From JADKIH01 sp964486655 (GTDB lineage Bacteria > Bacteroidota > Bacteroidia > AKYH767-A > 2013-40CM-41-45): a stretch of DNA of 15,168 nucleotides. The notes below the pieces were generated by a model that was given only the letters and a program-made list of their open reading frames with translations, was not told the DNA's origin and ran no database searches. Numbering within the stretch: the stretch's first letter is position 1; every line of letters begins with the position of its first letter. Below are positions 7,617 to 14,784 of the stretch, in pieces. Location: contig CAZAON010000213.1 in NCBI GenBank assembly GCA_964486655.1, positions 1 through 15,168 on the forward strand. Direction: 5' to 3'. The position numbers and the translations under genes are program-made.

Positions 7617-9811
7617 GTGAGAAAAAAATTGGGAAAGTAATTTCCGTTGATAGCTTTCGTGTTGTAGTTCAGCTTGATGAAGGCCTAAAAAGTTTGTATA
7701 AAAGCGGGTTCAATGACATATATGAAATCGCAAGGATAAATTCATACCTGATTATTCCAGTAGGTGCAGATAGGATTGTTGCAATCGTAACACGAGTGAA
7801 AATTCAGGATGAAACAGAAATAGAAAAAACAAGTGGTTATATAACACTGCCAAAAGCACAGAGATATTTAGTTGCAACAATGATTGGGACTATTGAGAAT
7901 AGCAAAGAATATCTGCAAGGAGTATACAATTATCCGATTCTTGACAACCCAGTTTGGTATGTGGTGAAAGACGATTTAGATAAAATATTTGACACGGCAC
8001 CAAAGGAAGGAATTGATTATTCAAAAGATTATTTTTTACCAATAGGCACTTCACCAGCATTTTCTGATTATCACATTAGAATAAACCCTGATAAATTTTT
8101 TGGCAAACATTCTGCGGTGTTGGGAAATACGGGCTCTGGTAAATCTTGTACAGTTGCTTCAATTCTGCAAAGCTTATTTTCGTTTGAATATAAAGACGGT
8201 AAACGTTTGCAAAATGCTCACTTTATAATATTTGACACAAATGGAGAATACAAAAGAGCTTTTTTTGGTGATGACACAACTAATATATATAATGAAAAGG
8301 CATTAGTAAATGCAATTTGTATTGATAAAGAAGGTTTAAAGGTTCCATTTTGGTTTATGAATTACGATGATTTCGAATTTTTATTTGACCCAAGTGCCAA
8401 TACACAATCTCCAATTTTAAAGCGTGCAATTGGATTAGCAAAAAATAATACTCAATCTTTCGATGGAGAAACCATTCCGCAATTTTGGTTTAACCGTTTA
8501 AATGAAATATTTGAGCTGACAAGAGCAGGAGAACAAAATAAGCTTAAGCAAATTATTTATTACGATGTTGTTGGGATTGCAAAATATCTTATTGAGTTAA
8601 AAATTGGTTTTGATTTTAAAAGCATCGTTGACATTTTAAGAAAATTATTTGCAAATAATGGTGTAAAGCTGACATTAAATGATCGAGGTTATATTAATGA
8701 GCATTTGCATCAACAAACTCTTTTTGAAGTTTCAAATGATTTGGCTGAAGAATTGAGAAAATTAAATGTTTTTATTTCAACAAAGAAGGTTCTTCAAGAT
8801 AAGAATATAGATTTACCAATTTGGTTTAATTATGATGCAATGATTTCAACATTTATTGATGAGGCAATAAATGAAACTGAAACTTCGAATAATAGAATTA
8901 GGGAGTTTGTTTCGACACTTCGGTTAAGACTTCAAGCATATATAAATGATGAAAGAATTGCAGAACCCCTTTTGCTTAATCAGTCCGAAAACATCAATGA
9001 TTCTTTATCAAAATTTTTAGCCTTTATTCTTGGTGATTATTTCAAAATAGCCAATTTATCAGATACTGATATTTATACTAAGTATTTTGTAAAACAGGTT
9101 GCAAATAATGAACCTGATAAAGTAAATGAAGAGAAGCCAAATCAAATTACAATTATTGACATGTCTTTGATTCCCTTTGAAGTTTTAGAAACAATTACTG
9201 GCCTGATTGGAAGGTTAGTTCTGGAGTTCCTTTCTCGTTTCAACAATAAGAAAAGAGGCGAATTTCCAGTTGTGATAGTATTGGAAGAAGCTCAGAACTA
9301 CATTCCTGAAAAGGATAGAGGTGATAAAGTTTCAATTTCAAAAAGAGTTTTTGAAAGGGTCGCAAGGGAAGGAAGAAAGTTTGGTTTGTCGTTAATGGTT
9401 TCAAGTCAACGACCATCTGAATTATCTAAAACAGTTCTCTCTCAATGCAATTCATTTATTGTTCATAGACTTCAAAATCCTGATGACCAAAAATACGTGA
9501 AACAATTAGTTTCATCTGCAAACGAGGATATATTGCAGCAACTTCCAGTTTTACCACAGCAGGTAGCTATTATTATGGGCGATGGAGTTAGGACCCCGGT
9601 CCAGATGAGAGTTAATACGGCTAATCCGAAGCCCAATAGTGATAATCCAAAATTTATTGAGAAGTGGTTGAATGATATTGATAAAAAATTTCCAGATTAC
9701 AAGACAATTACAAAGGACTGGGAAGATGGCAAAAAAAGTTCAGATACAAATGATGTTGCAACTCCTCTTTCAAAAAATAATACAACTGCTAAAAAAAGGA
9801 AACCACATTAA
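7613..9811 (+). CDS. herA: HerA-type hexameric ATPase, partner of the SIR2 protein
   Basis: The product is a 732-residue ATPase of the HerA/FtsK group. The N-terminal ~70 residues (IGKVISVDSFRVVVQL, then LIIPVGADRIVAIV) look like the HAS-barrel that docks partner proteins. The ATPase core has Walker A GNTGSGKS at 171-178, DTNGEY at 208-213, Walker B VVIVLEEAQNYIP at 553-565, a likely arginine-finger region RVAREGRKFG at 582-591, and SQRPSEL at 598-604. An insert of about 300 residues lies between the Walker motifs, as usual for HerA helical inserts. The last ~25 residues are Lys/Ser/Thr-rich and probably disordered. Archaeal HerA works with NurA in end resection. Next to a SIR2 gene it forms the Sir2-HerA anti-phage complex, where HerA assembles the SIR2 ring. 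The start overlaps the sir2 stop by 4 bp, so coupled translation is likely. Confidence 0.92.
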   Translation: MSEKKIGKVISVDSFRVVVQLDEGLKSLYKSGFNDIYEIARINSYLIIPVGADRIVAIVTRVKIQDETEIEKTSGYITLPKAQRYLVATMIGTIENSKEYLQGVYNYPILDNPVWYVVKDDLDKIFDTAPKEGIDYSKDYFLPIGTSPAFSDYHIRINPDKFFGKHSAVLGNTGSGKSCTVASILQSLFSFEYKDGKRLQNAHFIIFDTNGEYKRAFFGDDTTNIYNEKALVNAICIDKEGLKVPFWFMNYDDFEFLFDPSANTQSPILKRAIGLAKNNTQSFDGETIPQFWFNRLNEIFELTRAGEQNKLKQIIYYDVVGIAKYLIELKIGFDFKSIVDILRKLFANNGVKLTLNDRGYINEHLHQQTLFEVSNDLAEELRKLNVFISTKKVLQDKNIDLPIWFNYDAMISTFIDEAINETETSNNRIREFVSTLRLRLQAYINDERIAEPLLLNQSENINDSLSKFLAFILGDYFKIANLSDTDIYTKYFVKQVANNEPDKVNEEKPNQITIIDMSLIPFEVLETITGLIGRLVLEFLSRFNNKKRGEFPVVIVLEEAQNYIPEKDRGDKVSISKRVFERVAREGRKFGLSLMVSSQRPSELSKTVLSQCNSFIVHRLQNPDDQKYVKQLVSSANEDILQQLPVLPQQVAIIMGDGVRTPVQMRVNTANPKPNSDNPKFIEKWLNDIDKKFPDYKTITKDWEDGKKSSDTNDVATPLSKNNTTAKKRKPH

Positions 9812-9848
9812 ATTAAATTAAATCAAGGATTTATTATTTACTATCAAA

Positions 9849-10571
9849 ATGAACGAAATATTTCTTATTGTAGCTGATTATTTTAAAGGTAAATCGATAT
9901 ATCCTTCATTTCGAAAATTGGCGAGTCTATTATTTAACATTAGCATTGCTTCTTTTATTTTTGAAATGTTTTATGGAGAATATGCTTGGTTAAACTACAA
10001 TGATTATAAGGGAATACTAAATTTTTTTATTAAAGGGAATTTCTTCATTCCGTTCAGTATCTTTATTGCAGTTTGGTCTGTTTCGCAATTTATCGCTTTA
10101 ATTATTTTTACGTCTATAAATCATTTCCAGACTTTAAAACTTACTCGTGAAATAGTTTATTATCAAATAAAGAAAGAAACAATTGATAAAAACTTAAAGC
10201 AGATATCAAAAGCTTCAAGGTATGCAACACCAATTCGAATTACAAAAGGCATGATGATAGAAATGTATCAACAGCTAAAAAATGAACTTACACCAGAATT
10301 GTATCAAAAAATGGAAACAGAGTTGAAAATTCCAAAGGAAAACCTGGAAGCAAATTTCATTTTAGTTTTTCGGGCTTTTATAGCTATAACAATTTATTTC
10401 CTTTCCATTCAGCAATTTGGCTGGATACTATTTACAATTACCAGTATTGTTCTAATTTGTTCATTGTATATAATTATGCTTTCTTATCGCTTGTTAGACG
10501 TATTTCCAACATTGATAAGAAAGTTTCATGCATTAGCAGAAAAATATTTAAAGGAACATGAACCAAAGTAG
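9849..10571 (+). CDS. Unidentified four-TM membrane protein at the end of the defence cluster
   Basis: I do not recognise a family for this 240-residue protein. Four hydrophobic segments are visible: about 22-42, 64-90, 168-188 and 190-212. Between the second and third lies a polar, Lys/Glu-rich stretch (about 95-165) that looks helical and probably cytoplasmic. The C-terminus (KFHALAEKYLKEHEPK) is charged. No catalytic motif, signal peptide or lipobox is seen. The gene starts 37 bp after herA on the same strand, with no terminator-like hairpin in between, so it could be the last gene of the same transcript. It shares the low G+C of herA. A role as membrane sensor, pore or effector of the Sir2-HerA unit is possible but is only an inference from position. 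It could equally be an unrelated passenger gene. Coding status is strong (long open frame, ordered hydrophobic segments). Confidence 0.8.
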   Translation: MNEIFLIVADYFKGKSIYPSFRKLASLLFNISIASFIFEMFYGEYAWLNYNDYKGILNFFIKGNFFIPFSIFIAVWSVSQFIALIIFTSINHFQTLKLTREIVYYQIKKETIDKNLKQISKASRYATPIRITKGMMIEMYQQLKNELTPELYQKMETELKIPKENLEANFILVFRAFIAITIYFLSIQQFGWILFTITSIVLICSLYIIMLSYRLLDVFPTLIRKFHALAEKYLKEHEPK

Positions 10572-10684
10572 TTTTCATAGAGAGTATTTTATCTCGAAAT
10601 TCAGTGCTCATTAGTATTGTTCCAAATAAATTAAACATTGTTGTATTACTACTTAGGAAAAATCTAAACCCCGGGTTGGATAAA

Positions 10685-10713
10685 GAGGTTCACTTTTGTT
10701 AATTCCGAACCTC
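10685..10713. repeat. Inverted repeat downstream of the membrane-protein gene
   Basis: Perfect 7-bp arms GAGGTTC and GAACCTC flank a 15-nt AT-rich loop. It lies 114 bp after the end of the membrane-protein gene. There is no run of T after it, so an intrinsic terminator is doubtful; it may be chance or part of an old mobile-element end. Confidence 0.3.
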
Positions 10714-10796
10714 AAGTTCAAAATCATTGATTCCAGGAATATTTCGAACGATCAAGTCACTTGGTTAAATAATTCGTTTCGGTTCCATGTGTTTAC

Positions 10797-10966
10797 TCCA
10801 GCGCATCCTGACCCCTCATTCCGGGCATGCTGAACCCAGGGGCAAGGAATAATTCCGGCATGTTGACACTCTATAAAGGTCGTTCCGTCATACTGACCCC
10901 AGGTAAAATTAGTCATTCCGGCATCTTGACCCCGGCATTAACATTTGATTCCGGCATCCTGACCCC
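10797..10966 (+). repeat. Six degenerate direct repeats, resembling IS21-family multiple end repeats
   Basis: Six copies of a unit close to ATTCCGGCATCCTGACCCC occur in one orientation at about 10797-10815, 10817-10837, 10851-10869, 10881-10900, 10914-10933 and 10947-10966. Taking the GCAT core as reference, the starts are 10803, 10825, 10858, 10888 (TCAT), 10921 and 10954, giving steps of 22, 33, 30, 33 and 33 bp. The last two copies are the best preserved; the first is the most diverged. IS21-family elements are known to carry several such repeats at their ends as transposase-binding sites, and the sequence fits that type in Bacteroidota as I remember it. No istA/istB gene is present, so this would be a solo end or relic. 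Array structure is directly seen; the IS21 assignment is inference. Confidence 0.6.
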
Positions 10967-11180
10967 ACTTTTTTTTGCAGTCTTATTTGGATTTGGGTTA
11001 TGACTAAAAGTGATTTGATGGCTAAACCATTCAACCCTGCTGCGACGTACTTATTTCCTGCCTCCGCTAAACTCTACCGCACTTCGGACGAATGCCCGTC
11101 CTTTAGAAGCGGTGTAACCTAAATTCTTTATTCGAAAGTCAGGTAAGACCACGTGACAATTAATGCCGCAAAATCTAAAA

Positions 11181-13040
11181 TCATTTCTGCGCTTTCGCCT
11201 CAATTCCAAGTTTTGTCTTTATCAGATCCAGATCGCTCCTCATATTTGAATTTTCATTTTCCAGGGTTGCGACCCGCTTTTCCAAATAATCTTTTTGTTG
11301 TATTAATTCCTTCATCGCTTCGATAAGGATTGGTGTAAACTTAGAGTAGTCAACTGATTTGTACCCATTCGCATCTGTAATTACAAGTTCCGGATAAATC
11401 TTTTCTACTTCCTGCGCTATAACTCCAATCTCTTTTTTGTCTTTGAATTGTTTGTCGGGGAATTCATCCTGTTTCCAGTAATAGCTGACACCCTGCAAAC
11501 GGCTGACATTGTCCAGGCAATGGGTAAGTGGGGCGATGGTTTTTTTATAACGGATATCGGAGCAGGCGGCAATGGAGCCGGTGTAACAAATGTTTCCTGA
11601 AACGGATAGTTTCTCAGCAGGGGTAAGCGTTCCTATCCCGACGTTTCCCTCGAAGACTGCGCTGTTTGGAGGAAGACTGAATATGTTTTGACTGAACCAG
11701 TATAACCGGCTTGAAAAATTTGAACCTATCGCTAAGGTCCCATTCACACTTAACATGGCTGAAGGATTTTCCGTTCCGACTCCAACCTGGCCACCGCCAC
11801 CGGCAACCCAGCACATTTTCGGATTGTTATTGCCGTCTCTCAGTCGCAATGAACCTAAGCCGGCTACATCAACATAATAATTCCAGTCGAAGATATCTCC
11901 TCTTGAACCAAGACGAAGTGCATTCTGGTCACTGACGTTTCCTACATGTAATCTTGCAGCGGGCGTAACTGTTGCTATTCCTAAATTTCCGCCATCGCGT
12001 TGCAATACAAGTGGCTGATAGATTCCCTGAGTGCTGTAATGTGCATAAGCCAATGTCGAATCAGGATTGTAAATCCATCCCAATGATGCGTAGCTGGAAT
12101 TGGACTGGCCGATTCTTAAGAATACGCTGCTTGTGGAATTTCCTAATTGAATTCTGTTCGCCGCATCATTCACATTCCATAGATTTTCTCCAACGACTAA
12201 TTCATCAATGAACTGATCAGGCTTAATATGAAAGACACCATCCGGATTAAAAGCTCCCATTCCTATTCCTGATTTCCCATTCGCGCCTAAGGTCATAAGT
12301 GGAACAGGAGCGGAATGCGGATCTGTGTCATCAGGGCCGGATAAACCCAAAATAATTCCTGCTGAAAACGGATGGCACATCAGGTTAACCCAGTTGTAAG
12401 AGCCGTTGATTGTATCACCCAGGTAGTTTGCTAAATATGATCGCGAATCGCCCAGATAAATCGCATCACCTGTTGACATCGTTGTAAAGTTTGTTGGATT
12501 CCGCGTTCCTACAAATAAATTTCCTCTTACATCCAGTTTATGCAGCGGATTGGTTGTGCCAATTCCCACCTTGCCGGGATTTAAACTGTAAAGATCATTC
12601 ATCACTCTCATCCAGTTTGATGTTCCGCCGGAATAGAGTGCATAAGGTACACTGAGCAGTTCCTGTGTGCCGAAGGTGAAATAAATCCCGCCGATAGTGT
12701 CGCCTTCCACTTTCAGATATTTAGCGCTTCCTCCCCAGTCTATTGCAGAGAAGTTGCCTTGTACGACTGTTCCACGGCCGATTTCCGCCACAATCAGTCC
12801 CAGGGGATTTGAAATCAGACTTTGCGTTTCCGCGAAAACTGCAGTTCCGTTTGATGAGCCGTCAAGGATTGAAAATTTCATGGTTATCTGAAAGTTGGGC
12901 TTTGGATTTCCCTGGTTATCCCTGATAATTGCCTGGTATGGTATGGCCTGAGGTGCCGATTGGGCGATTATTTCAGGGATAAAACAGATCATTCCTAATA
13001 ATAGTAGTAGAGTGTTTTTCATATATATTTTGGATTTCAT
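11181..13040 (-). CDS. Secreted tail-fibre-type protein with C-terminal S74 (endosialidase chaperone) domain
   Basis: The product has 619 residues and is probably exported. A signal peptide covers about 1-27 (Lys-rich start, LLLLLGMICFIPEII, then AQS). ATG 13022 (residue 7, MKNTLLLLL) is an equally good start. Residues 29-140 form the Bacteroidota-type head PQAIPYQAIIRDNQGNP through SVPYALY. Four spaced repeats follow with a VGIGT..P..LDV.G pattern, at about 157-178, 352-369, 419-440 and 466-488. They probably form trimeric beta-structure. The S74 domain starts at CSDIRYKK (493-500), where S494-D495 is the expected self-cleavage point and K499 or K500 a likely partner, and contains IGVIAQEVEKIYPE (538-551). 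The last 40 residues are a coiled coil. S74 domains trimerise fibres and then cut themselves off. No type IX secretion tail is seen. The role is unknown: surface adhesin or phage-derived fibre. Base composition is higher in G+C than the defence genes. Confidence 0.88.
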   Translation of the reverse strand: MKSKIYMKNTLLLLLGMICFIPEIIAQSAPQAIPYQAIIRDNQGNPKPNFQITMKFSILDGSSNGTAVFAETQSLISNPLGLIVAEIGRGTVVQGNFSAIDWGGSAKYLKVEGDTIGGIYFTFGTQELLSVPYALYSGGTSNWMRVMNDLYSLNPGKVGIGTTNPLHKLDVRGNLFVGTRNPTNFTTMSTGDAIYLGDSRSYLANYLGDTINGSYNWVNLMCHPFSAGIILGLSGPDDTDPHSAPVPLMTLGANGKSGIGMGAFNPDGVFHIKPDQFIDELVVGENLWNVNDAANRIQLGNSTSSVFLRIGQSNSSYASLGWIYNPDSTLAYAHYSTQGIYQPLVLQRDGGNLGIATVTPAARLHVGNVSDQNALRLGSRGDIFDWNYYVDVAGLGSLRLRDGNNNPKMCWVAGGGGQVGVGTENPSAMLSVNGTLAIGSNFSSRLYWFSQNIFSLPPNSAVFEGNVGIGTLTPAEKLSVSGNICYTGSIAACSDIRYKKTIAPLTHCLDNVSRLQGVSYYWKQDEFPDKQFKDKKEIGVIAQEVEKIYPELVITDANGYKSVDYSKFTPILIEAMKELIQQKDYLEKRVATLENENSNMRSDLDLIKTKLGIEAKAQK

Positions 13041-13091
13041 TAAATTAACTATCAGAGAGATTTTCTGTTCTTAAAGCTCGAAAGGATTAAG

Positions 13092-13120
13092 CATAATTAT
13101 AACTCAGTCTTTAAAACAAA
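13092..13120 (-). promoter_or_regulatory. Possible Bacteroidota-type promoter of the S74 gene
   Basis: Read on the minus strand, TTTG (13120-13117) is followed after 17 nt by TAATTATG (13099-13092). This approximates the -33 TTTG and -7 TAnnTTTG elements of Bacteroidota sigma-ABfA promoters, with the second box imperfect. It lies 52 bp upstream of the first ATG. AT-rich DNA makes chance matches common. Confidence 0.3.
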
Positions 13121-13326
13121 TATATATTTTAAGTCAATACCCTACAAGGCTGCATTAATAAAGGGTTTTGATGAAATGAGTAATGGACATTTACTCTTAA
13201 TGTGCCGGTAGATTATTCTGCGTTTTGTTTAAGGGAACCTCTAATATCCTTTCGTGAGTGTTGAACGAAGAGATTTTTTTTCAATACTAAGCGAGACTAA
13301 GAATAATACTGAAACTAAATATCAGA

Positions 13327-13380
13327 CCGGTTCAGCGGACCCGATAACAATCGGGTGTCACATCGCACTGGCTTACACTC
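13327..13380 (+). repeat. REP-like palindromic element, copy 1
   Basis: It starts CCGGTTCAGCGGA, then the hairpin CCCGAT-aaca-ATCGGG (13340-13355), then a tail containing TCGCACT and CACTCAA. Copy 2, 238 bp further on, has the same order. Such CCGAT...ATCGG palindromes with a TCGCACT-type tail are, from memory, common intergenic repeats in Bacteroidota. Confidence 0.5.
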
Positions 13381-13564
13381 AATCATTAAACCTAGTGGGC
13401 GGTTTCTGATGTTTTTGTTTTCCGCGAAGCGGTAGTCGGAAAATTATTTACTAAAAAAACAGGCCCATCTTTTCCCACGGGCATGGTCATTATGCACAAA
13501 AGTTTATTAGCTGAGCAAAGAGTAATTATTTAATTATCTGTACTTTCAAAGTTTTAGAAAAATC

Positions 13565-13621
13565 CCGGTTCGGCGGAATCTGATAGCTATCGGATCCCCT
13601 CGCGCACTTTGGCCATCACTC
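13565..13621 (+). repeat. REP-like palindromic element, copy 2
   Basis: It starts CCGGTTCGGCGGA (12 of 13 bases equal to copy 1), then the perfect 10-bp palindrome GATAGCTATC (13582-13591) within a longer stem 13579-13594. The tail has CGCGCACTTTGGCCATCACTCAA, matching the tail of copy 1 with several differences. The same orientation and order argue for one repeat family. Confidence 0.5.
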
Positions 13622-13778
13622 AAAGAAATCGCCGAGCTGGAAGCGTCAGGTAAGCTCTCAGGAAATATTAACTGTCGAACAAAAACCTTAAGGTTTATTT
13701 GAACCACCCGATTTTTCTAATACTGAGGACTCTTTTCATTTTCATATAAAAAACCCAATAAAAAACCCTTAATAAAAA

Positions 13779-13808
13779 GTTGCCAAAATGGCAACCTTGT
13801 TGTATATT
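13779..13808 (+). promoter_or_regulatory. higBA promoter with overlapping palindromic operator
   Basis: A perfect inverted repeat GTTGCCA-aaa-TGGCAAC covers 13779-13795. Its left arm contains TTGCCA (13780-13785), which sits 17 bp upstream of TATATT (13803-13808), a good -35/-10 arrangement. The palindrome therefore covers the -35 box and spacer. In HigBA modules the antitoxin (alone or with toxin) represses its own promoter by binding such palindromes, so this is the likely HigA site. The higB ATG follows 20 bp after the -10 box, implying a very short leader. Confidence 0.6.
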
Positions 13809-13828
13809 AGCGCCGTAAAAGGAATTCA

Positions 13829-14131
13829 ATGAATATCCATAACCGTGGGACTTTGTTAAAATTCTGGAAAAAGCATGCTGATTCCAAAAAGCCTCTCGAA
13901 TTGTGGTACAATGATGTGGGATCAAAAAACTGGCGAAAACCTAATGATGTGATTGGCGATTTTGCAACAGCAGATATAATCACGAATGACAGAGTTGTAT
14001 TTAATATCAAAGGCAATAAATACAGGCTTGTTGCAAGTATCAATTATCAGAAGGGATGGTTATTCATAAAGTTTATTGGAACACATGCAGAATATGATAA
14101 AATAGATGCAGCGACGATAGAAGTTTATTAA
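13829..14131 (+). CDS. higB: Type II toxin, HigB family mRNA interferase
   Basis: The product has 100 residues. It matches the HigB family (RelE-like fold) that cuts mRNA on the ribosome and is held inactive by HigA. Recognisable pieces are the N-terminal helix (TLLKFWKKHADSKKPLELWY, 8-27), NWRKPNDV (34-41), the core strand pair RVVFNIKGNKYRL (55-67), and FIKFIGTHAEYDKID (79-93), whose order and spacing are those of COG4680-type HigB. R55, K64, R66 and H86 are candidate RNA-contact residues by analogy. Unlike most genes here it has a purine-rich site, AAAGGA, about 6 bp before ATG 13829. Toxin-first order is typical of hig modules. higA follows after 17 bp. The gene looks intact, so an active module is plausible. 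Confidence 0.93.
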   Translation: MNIHNRGTLLKFWKKHADSKKPLELWYNDVGSKNWRKPNDVIGDFATADIITNDRVVFNIKGNKYRLVASINYQKGWLFIKFIGTHAEYDKIDAATIEVY

Positions 14132-14148
14132 AGACAAAAAAATTGATT

Positions 14149-14505
14149 ATGGAATTCAAAGTGATAAAAACTGAAAGAGATTATAACAAAGCACTGGCTA
14201 TGTTCGAGAAAATATTTCTTGCTAAAAAAGGAACAAAGGAAAGTGACGATGCTGATATTCTGGCGATGCTCATTGGACAATACGAGAATGAGCATTACCA
14301 GATTAATGCTCCGGATCCCATAGAGGCAATTAAATACAGGATGGAACAGCAAAATCTAAAACAAAAAGATCTTGCAAAGTATTTAGGCGGAAAGGATAAA
14401 GTTTCGAAAATTCTTAACCGGAAACGGAAATTAACGCTTGAGATGATCAGGAATCTGAATGAGTTTCTGAATATACCGTTGAATGCACTTGTTAAGGATT
14501 ATTAA
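14149..14505 (+). CDS. higA: HigA-type antitoxin with C-terminal XRE helix-turn-helix
   Basis: The product has 118 residues from ATG 14149. An in-frame TTG at 14143 would add two residues and is less likely. The N-terminal half (EFKVIKTERDYNKALAMFE, then a Glu/Asp-rich linker ending near 45) is the toxin-binding part seen in this HigA group. YENEHYQINAPDPIEAIKYR (45-64) is a strong family signature. Residues 60-112 form an XRE helix-turn-helix, with QKDLAKYLGGKDKVSKILNRKR as helices 2-3. It should neutralise HigB and repress the operon through the palindrome at 13779-13795. It lies 17 bp after higB, on the same transcript. A strong terminator follows 160 bp downstream. The gene is complete. 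Confidence 0.93.
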   Translation: MEFKVIKTERDYNKALAMFEKIFLAKKGTKESDDADILAMLIGQYENEHYQINAPDPIEAIKYRMEQQNLKQKDLAKYLGGKDKVSKILNRKRKLTLEMIRNLNEFLNIPLNALVKDY

Positions 14506-14604
14506 AAGGTTTCGCTCACGTTTCGCTAAACGGATTTCTCATTTGCATCTGCAAGCAAACCAGCAGCATATAAGTATACTCAAACTTCGCTCGGGACCTC
14601 GAAA

Positions 14605-14641
14605 CAGTGTCGGTGACAGTGTAAAACTAACATCGACACTG
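14605..14641. repeat. Inverted repeat between higA and the terminator
   Basis: The perfect 8-bp arms CAGTGTCG (14605-14612) and CGACACTG (14634-14641) flank a 21-nt loop. It lies in the transcribed 3' region of higBA, 24 bp before the terminator stem. It could stabilise the 3' end of the transcript, or be chance. Confidence 0.4.
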
Positions 14642-14665
14642 AGACAGACACTTTTTAAGATTAAC

Positions 14666-14696
14666 AAAAAGCCCCGTGAAATGAATGGGGCTTTTT
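14666..14696 (+). terminator. Strong intrinsic terminator, usable on both strands
   Basis: The perfect 10-bp arms AAAAAGCCCC (14666-14675) and GGGGCTTTTT (14687-14696) flank an 11-nt loop and are followed by more T-rich sequence. The A-run on the other side lets the same hairpin stop transcripts from the minus strand. It sits between higA and the convergent minus-strand gene that ends at 14785, so it probably serves both. Confidence 0.9.
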
Positions 14697-14784
14697 CTTT
14701 TCGTTAAAAGACGTTAGGGCTCGTTATGACACTATCATGTTTCTCTGACGTTTTGTGGGTGCCAAAAGGAATATTCGACCGGAT

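Larger units (their letters stand above)
10572..11180. other. Gene-poor region between the defence cluster and the S74 gene
   Basis: This stretch of about 610 bp has no convincing gene. It holds an inverted repeat GAGGTTC (10685-10691) / GAACCTC (10707-10713) with a 15-nt loop and no T-run behind it. It also holds a short palindrome ATTCCaGGAAT (10730-10740) and the six-copy repeat array listed separately (10797-10966). A 40-codon frame starts at ATG 11000 and stops at 11120-11122, but it shows no protein-like pattern. The cluster upstream (plus strand) and the S74 gene downstream (minus strand) converge here, so terminators are expected. None with a classic G+C stem plus T-run is seen. Confidence 0.6.
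13041..13828. other. Divergent intergenic region with REP-like elements and the higBA control region
   Basis: About 790 bp separate the S74 gene (minus strand) from higB (plus strand). The region contains the two REP-like copies listed separately and a hairpin near 13418-13443 (TTTTCCG / CGGAAAA arms, with an alternative inner CCGC-GAA-GCGG). The last 50 bp hold the higBA operator and promoter. A plus-strand frame from about 13613 to 13708 reads PSLKEIAELEASGKLSGN, which looks protein-like but has no start codon before it. It may be a decayed gene fragment fused to the second REP-like copy. Otherwise I see nothing coding. Confidence 0.55.

Noticed and set aside
10685..10713. Inverted repeat as the operon terminator
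   Set aside because: There is no T-run behind the hairpin and the loop is long.
10797..10966. Repeat array as a CRISPR
   Set aside because: The units are about 20 bp, diverged from each other, and separated by about 13 bp or less. There are no spacers of normal length and no cas genes.
11000..11122. 40-codon frame beginning ATG 11000
   Set aside because: It is short, has no recognisable pattern or ribosome site, and lies in a repeat-rich gap. It is likely chance.
11614..12925. Plus- and minus-strand frames inside the S74 gene
   Set aside because: They are shadows of a repetitive, GC-richer coding sequence, and the S74 frame has the clear family pattern.
13695..14043. Minus-strand frames over the higB promoter and gene
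   Set aside because: They overlap higB and its operator and have no recognisable content.
14483..14707. Plus-strand frame running from the higA tail through the terminator
   Set aside because: It begins inside higA and reads through the inverted repeat and the intrinsic terminator. It is not credible as a gene.
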